NCBI GenBank assembly: GCA_965153355.1
Contig: OZ231126.1
Span: forward strand, 53,072,001-53,136,000
Source of the DNA: Flaccisagitta enflata
Lineage: Eukaryota; Chaetognatha; Sagittoidea; Aphragmophora
Reading direction: 5' to 3'
Length of the DNA: 64,000 nt
Position 1 is the first letter of the stretch, and the number at the start of each line of letters is the position of its first letter. Under the pieces are notes generated by a model that did no database searches, had not been told where the DNA came from, and was given only the letters and a program-made list of their open reading frames with translations. A program made the position numbers and the translations under genes. This document shows positions 22,846-34,933 of this stretch, in pieces.

Positions 22846-23135
22846 AACAAGAACGGATACACGGCTAGCCTAGTCACGTGCAGGTGGGCAGGGGCAGTCA
22901 TGGAGAAGGTCACTGTAGCATTTGGGCAGGAGCAGTGAACTCAAAACGCCAAAAAAGTAAAATAGGAACCAACGGACCAACGGACCGACCAACAGACCAA
23001 CCGATCGACCGACCAATCGACCAACCGACGGACGGACAGAGAGACGGACGGAAGGATGGACTGACGGATAGATGGACGGACAGACGGATGAACAGACAAT
23101 GCGGAGTGAAGAGTCGTGTAGCACGCGACTAAAAA
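22846..23135 (+). mobile_element. HTE copy 13 (A, long GGAC tract)
   Basis: AACAAGAACGGATACACGGC, GTCACGTGCAGG; GACC/GGAC tract 22968-23100; tail GTCGTGTAGCACGCGAC. Confidence 0.87.
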
Positions 23136-23844
23136 GGGAAAGATTGCAAGGGTGTTTTTTTGTCCATTTGCCTATCTATCAATAATGGTCAACGGCGTAA
23201 GTGCTGAGTAGCCTGCTTTGAACGGTTAAGTTTCTAATGACTTTTACTCATACTTTTACTGCTGAATAACCTGCAATGAACTAGGCAAATGTCACAATCT
23301 CTTTTTGACGAGAGAACCCGACTCACCACCACGTTAACAATGTTAGCGCAATGTCTATTGCACTGTGACAAGTTTTTATAGTTGGATGACCTTCCTAACT
23401 ATCTGGATTACCTTGCCAAACCATTTTTTGTGACTACCCCTACCCCTAGGGGTTTTAAAAATTAGGTCAAATTGGCCACATTGGCATGTCCGGATTTTGT
23501 CCGGACAAGCAAATAACAAGCAAAACCTATCAAAAATAGATTATCTGATCATTTCTCAGCTTTTAATCAGTTATCATCATTCCGATGTGATGTACAAAAA
23601 ATTTCATCCTACTGCGCAAATGCTAAGTTGTTCAAATATTGTATTATCATCAAATTTTGATCCTTCTAATTTTTTTGCTATTCCATGGCAAATTCTGAGT
23701 ATGCCGATTATAATTTTTAAAAACACTATAAATTCTCAAAGTTAATCACTTTTCAGGTTTCTATCTAATAGAGGACTACTTGAAGGACATATGCTCCAAA
23801 TTTCATGCCACTGTGACACCCCAATCCCGCGTAATGACACTTTT
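23136..23844. other. AT-rich sequence, nothing assigned
   Basis: TAACCTGC/TTGAACGG-like paired motifs at 23210-23290; no gene. Confidence 0.35.
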
Positions 23845-24087
23845 CTTCAAGCGTGATTATTCTGCACACCCCCCCAGCTCTTCTGTCACGCTCATGTCAT
23901 GCTTTAAGTCTGTCACTGTCACGCCATTGTGAAACTGATGATGGAAATTTGGATAACACGATGAGAAAGAGCATGAAATTTTGCATATACACTGAAAATT
24001 TCGGGTCTTAACTTCCGGGCATTCAGCCATAATGAAATTTTAAATGTGATTGGTCAGTAAATTGTTGCAGAATAATCACGCTTCAAG
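23845..24087. repeat. Inverted repeat element, ~243 bp
   Basis: CTTCAAGCGTGATTATTCTG (23845) and its reverse complement (24066-24087) with one mismatch bracket AT-rich sequence; MITE-like. Confidence 0.6.
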
Positions 24088-24829
24088 ATGAATCTTCGTA
24101 GTTAATTCTTTGTTATCGGCGCATGTATGCACTTACAGCAAAATGGTAAACCAAAAAAATCAGGAAATGCCCATATCTTGGAAACCCTTTGAGAGAGACA
24201 GATTTTTTTGCATGGATCAATACTGTACTGAACTATTACGAACAGAGCATTTAGTGCATCTGGGACACATCTAACCAACCCAACCAGCCTAACCAGCCTA
24301 CCACCCAAAAATTTCTAAAAAACGGCACTTCTAAAATATTTGTCTGATTTGGCTGAAATTTTGCACAGTGGTTCTTTCAGAATGCCTACTTAAATTAATC
24401 GTTGCCAAAGATCAGTAAATTTTTGCCAACTGGCCCAACCAGCCAAAAAGCTGCTTATAGAATTTTCAAAAATTGAAATCTCAATTTTTTCAGCAGAATC
24501 GGGTCTGATTGAATTCTTGAACTGTGATTTTTAGTAAAATATTCCCATTTTTTTGGTTTTGCGGACTTTAACAACTCAATTTTTGCTTATTTTCGATCAT
24601 TATTTGTTGCATTTTGGCCTAATTTACATGAAAATCAAGGATCAGTAACAAAATTCAGTTTTTGAACCATGTTCATATTGACATGAGCTATCTGATTATG
24701 AATGTTTTTGACAAATTTTCTCAATTTTGAAATTGACCTATTTGGCCATCTTTCATTAAGGAGATTATAGAAACAGCCACTAATAAGTTCCTATTCAATT
24801 TTACTTTCGTTCATCTTTGCCGTTTGTAG
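24088..24829. other. AT-rich sequence, nothing assigned
   Basis: AACCAGCC runs at 24270-24300 and 24430; no exon or TIR seen. Confidence 0.35.
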
Positions 24830-24860
24830 TTGTCGTTGTTGTTGTTGCTGTTGTTGTTGC

Positions 24861-24914
<54 letters not shown>

Positions 24915-24987
24915 GGTGGCTGTTGGGGTTGCTGTTGTGGTTGCCTTTGTGGTTGTTGTTGTTGTTTTTGTTGTTGTTGTTGTTGTT
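24830..24987 (+). repeat. (TTG)n array
   Basis: ~158 bp GTT/GCT/GTG trinucleotides. Confidence 0.97.
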
Positions 24988-25028
24988 ATTTCTTTCCCTC
25001 CGTCATTGGCTCTTAGATATTTTGAAAT

Positions 25029-25186
25029 AACAAGGCCGGATACGCGGCTATCCAGTCGCGGACAGTTGGGCAGGAGCAGCAATGCGAAAACCGCTCGGAA
25101 TTCAAAAATGTGACGGACGGAGGGACCAACCTACCGACCGACCGACCGACACGGCAAGGTGTAGAGTCGCGTGTCCGCGACTAAAA
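25029..25186 (+). mobile_element. HTE copy 14 (A2)
   Basis: AACAAGGCCGGATACGCGGC; AGTCGCGGACAG; tail GAGTCGCGTGTCCGCGACTA. Eleven-nt match between the 5' motif and the tail's reverse complement. Confidence 0.9.
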
Positions 25187-25452
25187 AGAGACAGAAAATC
25201 ATCTTTTCTCATCTTATCCGTCATTTGCTATTCGTCATGACTTCCATGGATCCATCAAACATCAAAAACTTTTTTCTCTATCTGTTGTCCGTCGTTTCCA
25301 TTTTAATTTTTAGTTGGAAGAAATAAGATGTCCAATGATTTTCCGCCTCTGTCATTCATGATATGCTAGGACCGCTACAATATTGACATCCAGGCTGTGT
25401 GTCTCATCTAGTCTGCCAGCACCAGCTTTATCCCTAGTTCCTGTAAATTCTT

Positions 25453-25649
25453 TTTTTAGTCGCGTGCTACGCGACTCTACACCCCGCTTTGTCGGTCCGT
25501 CTGTCGGTCCATCGGTCCATCACACTTTACTTGTTTTTGGGTTTTTGCGGTCTATGGCCTCACTGTTCCTGCCCAAATGATTAAGTGACCTCAATTACAG
25601 CCCCTGCCCACCCGCACGCGACTGCGGTAGCCGTGTATCCGGCCTTGTT
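25453..25649 (-). mobile_element. HTE copy 15 (A)
   Basis: Hairpin GTCGCGTAGCACGCGAC; GCACGCGACT at 5' side on plus view; GGCCTTGTTT end. Confidence 0.92.
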
Positions 25650-25874
25650 TCTACGAAATTCTGTACTCGCAAAACGCTGCAAAGAAAAAAATTCAACAAT
25701 TCACTCTATTCTATTTCTAAGATAGTTAAATATCATGACCGATAGAATTCAATCCTTGAGAAAAATAAAAATAACATAAAATCATTTGCAATTTCTTGGC
25801 GGAGTCTCAGCAACCGAGATTCGCAAACGTTTCCTACGGAGCTTCACTTGTGAAACTTCCTCATCCTCAGAGGA

Positions 25875-26030
25875 CATTTTCTTTAGGGACATTTTTGAAG
25901 GGACATTTTTGAAGGGACATTTTTGAGGGGACATTTTTGACGGGACATTTCTAGTTGGGGTCATTTTTGAAGGGACATTTCTAGGAAGGGACAATAATGT
26001 AAGGGAGATTGAAAAAGGGACATTTTGGTA
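25875..26030 (+). repeat. GAAGGGACATTTTTG tandem repeats
   Basis: About eight ~15-bp units with GGGACATTT core. Confidence 0.85.
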
Positions 26031-27377
26031 CCAAATCGTCCGGCGGTCGCATTAGGCTTGACCTCGATTCTATCCTCTAAAGGTATGGTTTCATAACAAT
26101 TTAACCCTCGGGTGATTTGTTGAATTTCGGTTAAAAAAGTAACAATCATCGCTTTAACTACTTTTGGTAAGCAGTTTGCTTTTGGGTTAGATTGAGAAGG
26201 AATGTTTTTCAGATTCTGTTTTATGGAAAACTAGGAGTGGTGCACGTATTACCTAGTCAGTGAGGGTTAACAAGGCCCTCTTCCATCTGTTTCAGTTTGG
26301 GTATACTGAGGGATATTGTTCCACATTTCATACAAATATCAGACTGCCAGTCCGGGAAAAAAATTGATAATTTAAAACTAATAATGTGAAAAGCGGAGGG
26401 GGGAATGGGAAGGGGATAAGAGGCAAGGGTTGGAGGTTGGCCTGGCCAAGGGGGCTAGTAGGGGGCCCGTCATTTCTCTGGCCGGGCTTGCAGGGGAGTG
26501 ATATTTGGAACAAAGACTAATATGAATATGCTTTATTCCTCATCATGGCCATTTCAATGGAAACACATTTCCATGTATTTTCGCTTTAAGTAAGAATATT
26601 TGGAACGGAAAACGCGGGGAAAATTGCTCAAAGTATCATTTTGCTTCAGCATTTCCACTGTATGTTCTGTGAGAACAAGGCCCTATGGCTTAGCTTAAGC
26701 ATTTCAGCCATATATGTTAAACCGGCTCATTGCTTGCGCCTGTCATCTCAAGTCTAGATGGAATCTACTGTACATAAATTTGGGACAAGTTGTACACAAA
26801 TTAGGGGTTGCATAACTGTGAAATCTAACTCTCCTATGCCGCGGCCTCAGCAATACATATCCTGGTCCTTGGACCAGACGCAAAGAAATTCACAGTGGTG
26901 TATATAGTTCCATCACCTTTGATTAATTTCCCCCCTCTCCTGCCTTACTGCCAAAAGTTATGTTTTCCCCAAATTTTTATCTTTTTTCCTCTTCCTTTAA
27001 TTTTCTCCCCCCCCCCCACAGGGAGGGGGGATGTGGAACTATATACAGGCCTGTAAAATCAATTTGGAAAGTTCGCATTTTGTTATTGTAGAAAGTTTAT
27101 TTGCATTGGTCAATTAACACATTTGTAGAGGCAGTGCAAAAAAGTACAAAAAAACCCAAAAGAAACAAAAAATGTGTTGCTTTTTAGACATTTGAGGTAG
27201 AGTGGTTTGTGGTTATCAAGATGAAATATAAGACGTCGAATGAATGAGTTGAGATCTTGAAAAGGTTTTGAGATGGAAAAGTCAAGAAGACTTTTTTGGT
27301 GTCCAGTTGTCATTTTCTCGCTTCTCTTTCAAAAAGGTAAACCTGAAAATGTGGGAATGAAATTGAAATCATTTCAT
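26031..27377. other. No gene seen; old repeat remnants
   Basis: Inverted GTATATAGTTCC (26899) / GGAACTATATAC (27036); ATGGAAACACATTT at 26558 is shared with 35518; GGAATCTACTGTACA (26760) is an isolated end of the 35393-type TIR. Confidence 0.45.
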
Positions 27378-27492
27378 ATTTAGTCGCGGACATGCGACTC
27401 CACGCTTTGCTGTGTCAGTTTGTCTGTCCGTCAGTCTCTCTGTCAGTTTGGTGGCTCCATCGGTCCCTCTGTTACATTTTTGAATTACCATT
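27378..27492 (-). mobile_element. HTE copy 16 (A2, 5' truncated)
   Basis: TTTAGTCGCGGACATGCGACTC, then GTC-rich tract; stops where a TACAGTAGATTTCATCTAGA TIR begins at 27496. Confidence 0.7.
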
Positions 27493-27809
27493 GTGCACTG
27501 TACAGTAGATTTCATCTAGACTTGGAAATATGGGGGAAATCATATCTAGAATATCAGCTATACATATATATATGACACACTGAAAGTAAATCAGTAAGAG
27601 TTTACCCGGAGGACAAAGTTACCAATCGCTTTTCCATTTTTGCTTTGATCCATGATTCTGTTTTCATTTTAAGAATTAGATATGCATACATATGTGTGGA
27701 AACCAATCTGTTGCTGTCAAATGACTTAAACGCAAAAAAATCGAAGGAAACTCGTTTTTGATGTGACAAAAAAGTGAAGAAAATGATATCAATCATTTAA
27801 GCAACTGCT

Positions 27810-27952
27810 CACTGAAAATTTTAAATTTGCATAGGAAATCAAAAAATCAACAAACTAAGAACATAGCGCGCTCAGCAAATGATTAAGGAATCGCGCTATG
27901 TTCTTGTTTTGTTGATATTTTGATTTTCTATGCAAATTTAAAATTTTCAGTG
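27810..27952. mobile_element. Near-perfect hairpin element, 143 bp
   Basis: Two arms of about 60 bp starting CACTGAAAATTTTAAATTTG and containing AAGAACATAGCGCG; MITE-like foldback. Confidence 0.85.
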
Positions 27953-28153
27953 GGCCATGGTTCATTGACAAAACTACTTTTTTATTGCATTTTGCATGTT
28001 TTTTCAACTGCAAAATGAAGGATTTGAGATTGAAACTAGCATATGCAAGTTGATTTATGCAAAATATGTATGTTGACAGTTTGATTAAAAACATCAAAGC
28101 AAAATTTTTCATTAATTCAGAAACTAAAAAAAAAGTTTTTTTGAAAATGGCCA

Positions 28154-28262
28154 ATACTAAATCTCAGCCTGGGCCGTTTCTTATTTCGTTCTTAAAATTT
28201 TGGCAAAATTCAGGCTCATGTCTCTTATAAACTGATCTCTTATAAAAAAAAAAGTGTATTCA
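28154..28262 (+). repeat. Dispersed repeat, partner of 3914-4025
   Basis: Shares TCTCAGCCT, TTCGTTCTTAAAATTTTG and CTCATGTCTCTTATAAA with the partner. Confidence 0.6.
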
Positions 28263-28491
28263 GAGCTAAGAAAGAGCTAAAATTTCTCTTTCAAATGGCG
28301 CCAACAAGAAGTCTGTACAAGTCTTGACGTTATGAATTTTTGAATCTTTTTTTTATTTTGTCGCACTTTTGCAAAAATTGATATTTTTCATCGATCCCGA
28401 TTTTTGGCCCTATATATCAATAGAGAAAAGTAAAGGTGTTACGCAAATTGACTCCAATTTTTATGACGCTAACTTTGATATTTTAACCTGC

Positions 28492-28729
<238 letters not shown>

Positions 28730-28883
28730 AAGAAAAAACAGACAGACAGAGACCAAGACCAAGAGGAAAAAGAGACACAGAGAGCCAGAAATTGAATAAC
28801 AAAAACAAACAAGCAGTCAATCAGACATCATGAGATGCACACACAAAAGAACATGCACATGCACAGTCTCCCATTTGCGAGCC

Positions 28884-29130
28884 TCTCTAGAAGCTGAGAT
28901 ATCCATAATCAGAGGTGTATGATCTTTTCCTTTTTCATGATTTCACAATTTTTTTACCGATTCTGGAAATGACCATTTCTCTTCTTTTACTTGCCATTTC
29001 TAAACGCTTTAAGCTACAGATACCAGATTGGACTCATTTTGTAGATTTTTTTGCAGTAGATTATTTTCTTTAAAAAGTATCTAGCTTTTCTAGAAGCCAA
29101 GATATTCTTATAAGAAGGTGTCGCGTTACT
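28884..29130. repeat. Direct repeat, period ~203 bp, with shared core
   Basis: TCTAGAAGCTGAGATAT (28885) recurs as TCTAGAAGCCAAGATAT (29089). In between, TTTAAGCTACAGATACCAGA and TTGGACTCATTTT resemble the core of the 10.1-kb arm modules. Confidence 0.55.
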
Positions 29131-29525
29131 TTCCACCAAGATAGTACAAATTCTATGTTTCAGTAGAGAGCGAAATATCATGGAAGGACGGCCACGCGCC
29201 ACGTTCAGAGGCTTGTCAAAAAATAACAGAAGAAAGTTTACTAACTACTGTTCTAACTGCTGTGGATGACATGAAACAGGTCATTTAGAATAATCTACGA
29301 AGTAAAGATGAATCTAAACGCAATTCAAACAGATAATTCAAGAGCGCAGTTAACTTCTTGGTGGTCATGTCGAATCGGGCTAACTAAATAAGCATGTCAC
29401 CTTTCTGACTTATTTTGCTTATGAATTATAAGCAAAGAATCGTAAGGCTCTGAAAAGTCACAACCATACAAAAAACATGTCAATGCCAAACGAAAATTAC
29501 AAAGAAGGTGAAATAACAAATTATG

Positions 29526-29565
29526 CCAATATTTATAGACAAATACATATCTATCAACAAACACA
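29526..29565 (+). promoter_or_regulatory. H1 promoter motifs: CCAAT and H1 box AAACACA
   Basis: AAACACA at 29559-29565 matches the H1 box, about 118 nt before the H1 ATG. A CCAAT pentamer lies at 29526-29530. No clear TATA box is seen between the box and the ATG. The link to H1 is inferred from position. Confidence 0.5.
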
Positions 29566-29682
29566 ACTTTCGACGTTACCCCCATTCAATCGAGAATCAT
29601 CTCACATGCGCTCTCGCAAAGGTTCGATCCATACTCGAACTCTCCATAATTGCCGAGCCTTTCCAAAGTGATCATCCATAAT

Positions 29683-30300
29683 ATGGAGAGTTCCCCTGCC
29701 GCCGCTGCCCCAGCCAAAGTGAAGAAGGCGGCCAAGCCTAAGAAGCCCGCGGCCCACCCTTCTTACGGCGAAATGATCAACAAAGCCATCGTCGGTCTCG
29801 CCGATAAGAAGGGCTCCTCCAAGGTCGCCATCAAGAAGTACATCCTCTCCAACTTCAAGGTTGAGGACACCAAAGCCACCAACACCCAACTCAACTTGGC
29901 TTTGAAACGCGGCGTCGCTGGAGGCAAACTCGTCACTGCCAAAGGCCATGCCGGCACCTTCAAGGCCGCCAAGGTCGAGAAGCCCAAGAAACCCGTGGCT
30001 AAGAAGACGCCCAAGAAAGCCGCTGTCAAAAAAACAGTGGCCAAGAAGCCCACAGCCAAGAAGACCCCAAAGAAAGCAGCCGCGGCCAAGAAATCTCCCG
30101 TCAAGAAAGTCGCTGCTGCTAAAAAGCCAGCTACCAAGAAGCCTGCCGCGGCTAAGAAGTCTCCAGCCAAGAAGGCGGCTGCTAAGAAACCCGCCGCGGC
30201 CAAGAAGCCGGCGGCAAAGAAGACGCCCAAAAAGCCCGCGGCCAAGAAACCCGCGGCTAAGAAGCCCGCGGCCAAAAAGGCCGCCCCTAAGAAGAAGTAA
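29683..30300 (+). CDS. H1: Linker histone H1, replication-dependent
   Basis: Histone H1 binds linker DNA at the nucleosome entry/exit site and compacts chromatin. This intronless frame encodes 205 residues. Residues 1-23 are an Ala/Lys/Pro tail; 24-94 are the winged-helix globular domain (HPSYGEMINKAIVGL, SSKVAIKKYI, TNTQLNLALKRGV, GTFK). Residues 95-205 are a tail of AKKPAAKK-type repeats with CDK-type sites (TPKK three times, SPVK, SPAK). The frame is open 11 codons further upstream from a TTG, but ATG 29683 sits in good context and gives the usual N-terminus. The H1 box (29559), a 3' stem-loop and a purine-rich element support cell-cycle-regulated, non-polyadenylated mRNA. GC content is far above the flanks. 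No core histone genes are nearby, so it is a solitary H1. Identity is certain; the variant is not. Confidence 0.97.
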   Translation: MESSPAAAAPAKVKKAAKPKKPAAHPSYGEMINKAIVGLADKKGSSKVAIKKYILSNFKVEDTKATNTQLNLALKRGVAGGKLVTAKGHAGTFKAAKVEKPKKPVAKKTPKKAAVKKTVAKKPTAKKTPKKAAAAKKSPVKKVAAAKKPATKKPAAAKKSPAKKAAAKKPAAAKKPAAKKTPKKPAAKKPAAKKPAAKKAAPKKK

Positions 30301-30326
30301 ATTTTGGTTTCTTTAAACACCCCAAT

Positions 30327-30342
30327 GGCCCTTTTCAGGGCC
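30327..30342 (+). terminator. Histone mRNA 3' stem-loop
   Basis: GGCCCTTTTCAGGGCC followed by ACCCA is a perfect 6-bp stem with a TTTC loop, 27 nt after the H1 stop. It is the SLBP-binding element of replication-dependent histone mRNAs. Confidence 0.95.
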
Positions 30343-30353
30343 ACCCAATTCTC

Positions 30354-30363
30354 TAAGAAGAAT
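30354..30363 (+). promoter_or_regulatory. Histone downstream element (U7 site)
   Basis: TAAGAAGAAT begins 12 nt after the stem-loop, the expected place and composition for the purine-rich U7 snRNA target. Cleavage would fall between the two. Confidence 0.7.
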
Positions 30364-30365
30364 AT

Positions 30366-30767
30366 CAAAATGTATGTATACCAAGTGATAAGAAGCGTTG
30401 ATCATAATTTCTATCTTGTCTTTCTTGGGAATAGTATAGGGTTAGACCTTCCTAATTCGAAGGTAACTTGATAACAGCTAGCTACAAGGTGTAGAAAAAC
30501 AGTCGCTTCATAAGATGTTCTCCTCAAACTAAGATTTTGAAATCTTATTTGACATTGGAAATGAAAAAAATGAGTCGATCGCGATCGGCTGTCTGAGAAG
30601 CTCAAATTGAGGCCCATGGACTAACTTAGAGCTAATTAATCTTAATTTGAGGCATGAGAAGGCTGATGGGGAAAGAAAGTCAAGTTGGAAAGAAAGTCAA
30701 GTTGATCGATCAAGCAAGCTTGGGTCCTTATCATTGAATTTATTTAATGAGTATAGTATTGAGATCA
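30366..30767. other. H1 3' flank, nothing assigned
   Basis: No further histone gene; AAAGAAAGTCAAGTTG duplicated at 30673/30688. Confidence 0.4.
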
Positions 30768-30965
30768 CCAAGGCCGGATACACGGGTACCCCAGTCACGT
30801 GCGGGTGGGCATAGGCCATATTTGAGGTCACTTGATCATTTGGACAGGAGCAGCGAGGCCAAAGATTGCAAAAACAGAAAAAAGTTAAGTGTGATGGATG
30901 GATGGATGGAAGGACGGACGGACCAACAAAGCGGGGTGTAGAGTCGTATAGCACGCGACTAAAAA
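30768..30965 (+). mobile_element. HTE copy 17 (A)
   Basis: AAGGCCGGATACACGGGTAC; AGTCACGTGCGG; GGATGGAC tract; tail GTCGTATAGCACGCGAC. Confidence 0.9.
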
Positions 30966-31044
30966 GGCCCATTATGCGTTAGGTAAAAGTTCCAAATCAA
31001 ATTCAAGCATCAATTCCTCTTGACAGTGTCTTAGATGTTTGCCG

Positions 31045-31253
31045 TTTTTAGTCGCGTGCTCGCGACTCCACAACCCGCTATGTTGGTTGGTCGGTCGGTC
31101 GGATGGTCGGTCACCGTTTCCTTTTTTAGCGTTTTCGGCATTGTCGGGCGTCTTTGGCATAACTGCTCCTGCCCCAATGCTTGAGTTAGCATGTTTCATC
31201 ACTGCCCCTGCCCACCCGCACGCGACTTCGGTAGCCGCGTATCCGGCCCTGTT
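31045..31253 (-). mobile_element. HTE copy 18 (A)
   Basis: TTTTTAGTCGCGTGCTCGCG at its 3' end; GGTCGGTC tract; GCACGCGACT and CGCGTATCCGGCCCTGTTA at its 5' end. Confidence 0.9.
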
Positions 31254-31676
31254 ATGAATGGGAATGGCTACTTGCTTCTCATTGTTTTCTTCCAAAACAA
31301 CTGTTTACCCCTGACCCCCTCCACAGTCCACCCATCCCCGAATCCACACTCTTGCCTGCACATTTTGATCTTTCGCTTTCTCAATTGCAAACAAGATGGC
31401 ACATTCAGTCTTTCACGTCCCGCCCTCGGACGATTAAAAACCCCTCAAATCACGACGCTCAGGACTACGCATGCAAATTTTCGAAGGTTCATTCGCTCGT
31501 TCGCTTGTTCATTCTTTCGCCCATTCTCTTGTTCGCTCATTCGCTCGTTCGCGTGAGTTAATTGAGTGAGGTGACATCAAGGAGGAAATTGGTTCCGCGT
31601 GGATGCCTTGATGCCGGCTCGATGCCTTGACGTCAAACCGGATAACGGCTCAATCAATTTCTCAAGAAAAGGAAGA

Positions 31677-32018
<342 letters not shown>

Positions 32019-32334
32019 ATTCAAACTCACACAAAGAGGGTCAGAGGCGCAGACAGAGAGAAATACAGATGGAGCGAGAGAGAATCAGAGTGACCGAGAG
32101 AGGGGCACAGACTGACAGATAGCAGACAAACAAACAGACAGAAAGACAGAAAGACAGAAAAACATAGAAGGTTGGACAGACCAATAGCCAGATAGATAGA
32201 CAGAAAAAAACAAATGGAAACACCGATTCAAAGTAGGAGAGACAAAAAGATAAAGAAAATTGGAGAAAGAAAGAAAATGGTCTAGTCTCTAAAGTGCGAA
32301 CCAGTCTCTAAAGTGCGAAACCTCGTTGGAAACA

Positions 32335-32455
32335 AACCAGAGACATGAGCAAAAGTCTTGCAGGGGCAGAACCATAGTACTACAAAACTACGATACAACA
32401 GTTTCTCAAACCTACACACCATACAATCACCTAAAGCACTGTGAAAATGGCGGAA
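32335..32455 (+). repeat. Diverged repeat shared with 42865-42955
   Basis: Both share GTACTA..AAC(AA)TACAACAGT.T, then CCTCACACC/CCTACACACC and ACAAT. Function unknown. Confidence 0.4.
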
Positions 32456-32479
32456 AAGACGATATTTCAAAAATATTTT

Positions 32480-32605
32480 GGATGGAGGGATGGATGGACA
32501 GACGCATAGACAGACAGAAGAACAGACAAACAGACAGACGGATGGACAAATGAATTGGCAGACCGCTAGAGTAAGGTGTAGAGTCGCATGTCCGTGAGTT
32601 AAAAA
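32480..32605 (+). mobile_element. HTE 3' part (A2-like)
   Basis: GGAT/GACA tract, AAGGTGTAGAGTCGCATGTC, then CGTGAGTTAAAAA; the hairpin is partly decayed. Confidence 0.7.
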
Positions 32606-32960
32606 TGTATCGGTGAATTTTATGTCGCTTCAGTGGTTTTTTCATGCCCACTTCGGTGGAATGAAGTCTACAATCTACAATCTACAATAGCAATTGCGAG
32701 TGACAAAGATACCTTTTTTCAAATTTCCTTTTTCATGAGCATATTCAACTTTTATTTCTGGTAATACGTGACAAATCAAGAGAGTGAATGTATGAGTAGG
32801 ATTTTAAGAAATTTTGTTCCTATCTGTTATGATTTTTTTCTTTTAACAAATAAAATCTGCATACAATTCGCATGAAATATTTTCAATCAGATTTTTCTTC
32901 TTTTTTTCATTTTTTTTAAATCTATGAGTAAGTGTTTATTCAAAAGAATGTGAAATAAAA

Positions 32961-33164
32961 GTTTCTAGTAGCCTGCTACGCAACTCTAAACCATGTAATG
33001 TCAGTCTGTTGGTTGGTTGGTTGGTTGGTTGGTCGGCCCCCTTCTCGATTTTTGGCGTTTTTGAGTTTTTTTAGCCCACTGCTCAAATGCCCTAGTGACC
33101 CTCTCCATCACTGCCACTGCCCACCCGCACGCGACTGGGGTAGCCATGTATTCAGCCCTTGTTT
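32961..33164 (-). mobile_element. HTE copy 19 (A)
   Basis: AGTAGCCTGCTACGCAACTC, GGTTGGTT tract, CCCGCACGCGACTGGGGTAG, CAGCCCTTGTTT. Confidence 0.87.
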
Positions 33165-33240
33165 AATCCATTACTATGGGAATTGAAATGGGGACTTGAT
33201 TTATTTAAATTGATTTTGAAAATTTCACTACAGTGGAACC

Positions 33241-34291
<1,051 letters not shown>

Positions 34292-34559
34292 TACTGAAGT
34301 GCGAAGTTTGCACTAAAAAGGTGACACCAAGAAAATGGGAATGGTTTGAAAATAATTGAGGAGGAAAGGAGAATTATTACCATCATTATGTTTCCATCAA
34401 CGAGTTGGCAATAAACGATTATGGCTCTATAAAATCCAAGCAAGGGATTTCCCAATCAACGCTATGACATTAGCCAACTTTTTCGCCATTTGCCAACTGT
34501 AAGTTTGGATATATTCATAAAGAAAAATTGGAACCATTTACAATTGGCTTTCGCTTTAT

Positions 34560-34730
34560 GTCAAACCTATTTCAAGATAGTTATTTAGTTAGAATTTTAG
34601 TGAGTTTGTAAGTTAGTAAATTAGTGAACTAGTATGGAAGTAAGTAAGTGAGTTTGTAAGTTAGTGTCTTAGTCGATAAGTAAGTTAGTAAGATGATTAG
34701 TTAGTCACCAACAATTCAGTAAGTTGGTTA
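34560..34730 (+). repeat. TTAGT/AAGT degenerate tandem
   Basis: Loose repeats of TTAGTAAGTTAGTG type. Confidence 0.6.
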
Positions 34731-34933
34731 GGACGGCGTCCCTCCGAAGCCAGCATTTGATTTTCAAAGAAGGTCAAAATGCAAAAAAATGAATAAATGA
34801 AAATGCAAAAACAAGTGTATAAAAGTGATTGAGATGGGTCAGATATAAGATTAAACAGGTCGCCCAAAGGCAATATGTGGTCAGCAATACCCGTTACCCT
34901 GATTTGAGTGATTGTGAATTGGAGTGAGGGGAA

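Noticed and set aside
29623-29636. GGTTCGATCC as a tRNA B box
   Set aside because: No A box, anticodon arm or acceptor stem can be formed around it; it lies in the H1 promoter/5' UTR.
29763-30368. 201-codon minus-strand frame opposite H1
   Set aside because: It is the complement of the Ala/Lys-rich H1 tail (FLAAGFLAAG repeats), a shadow.
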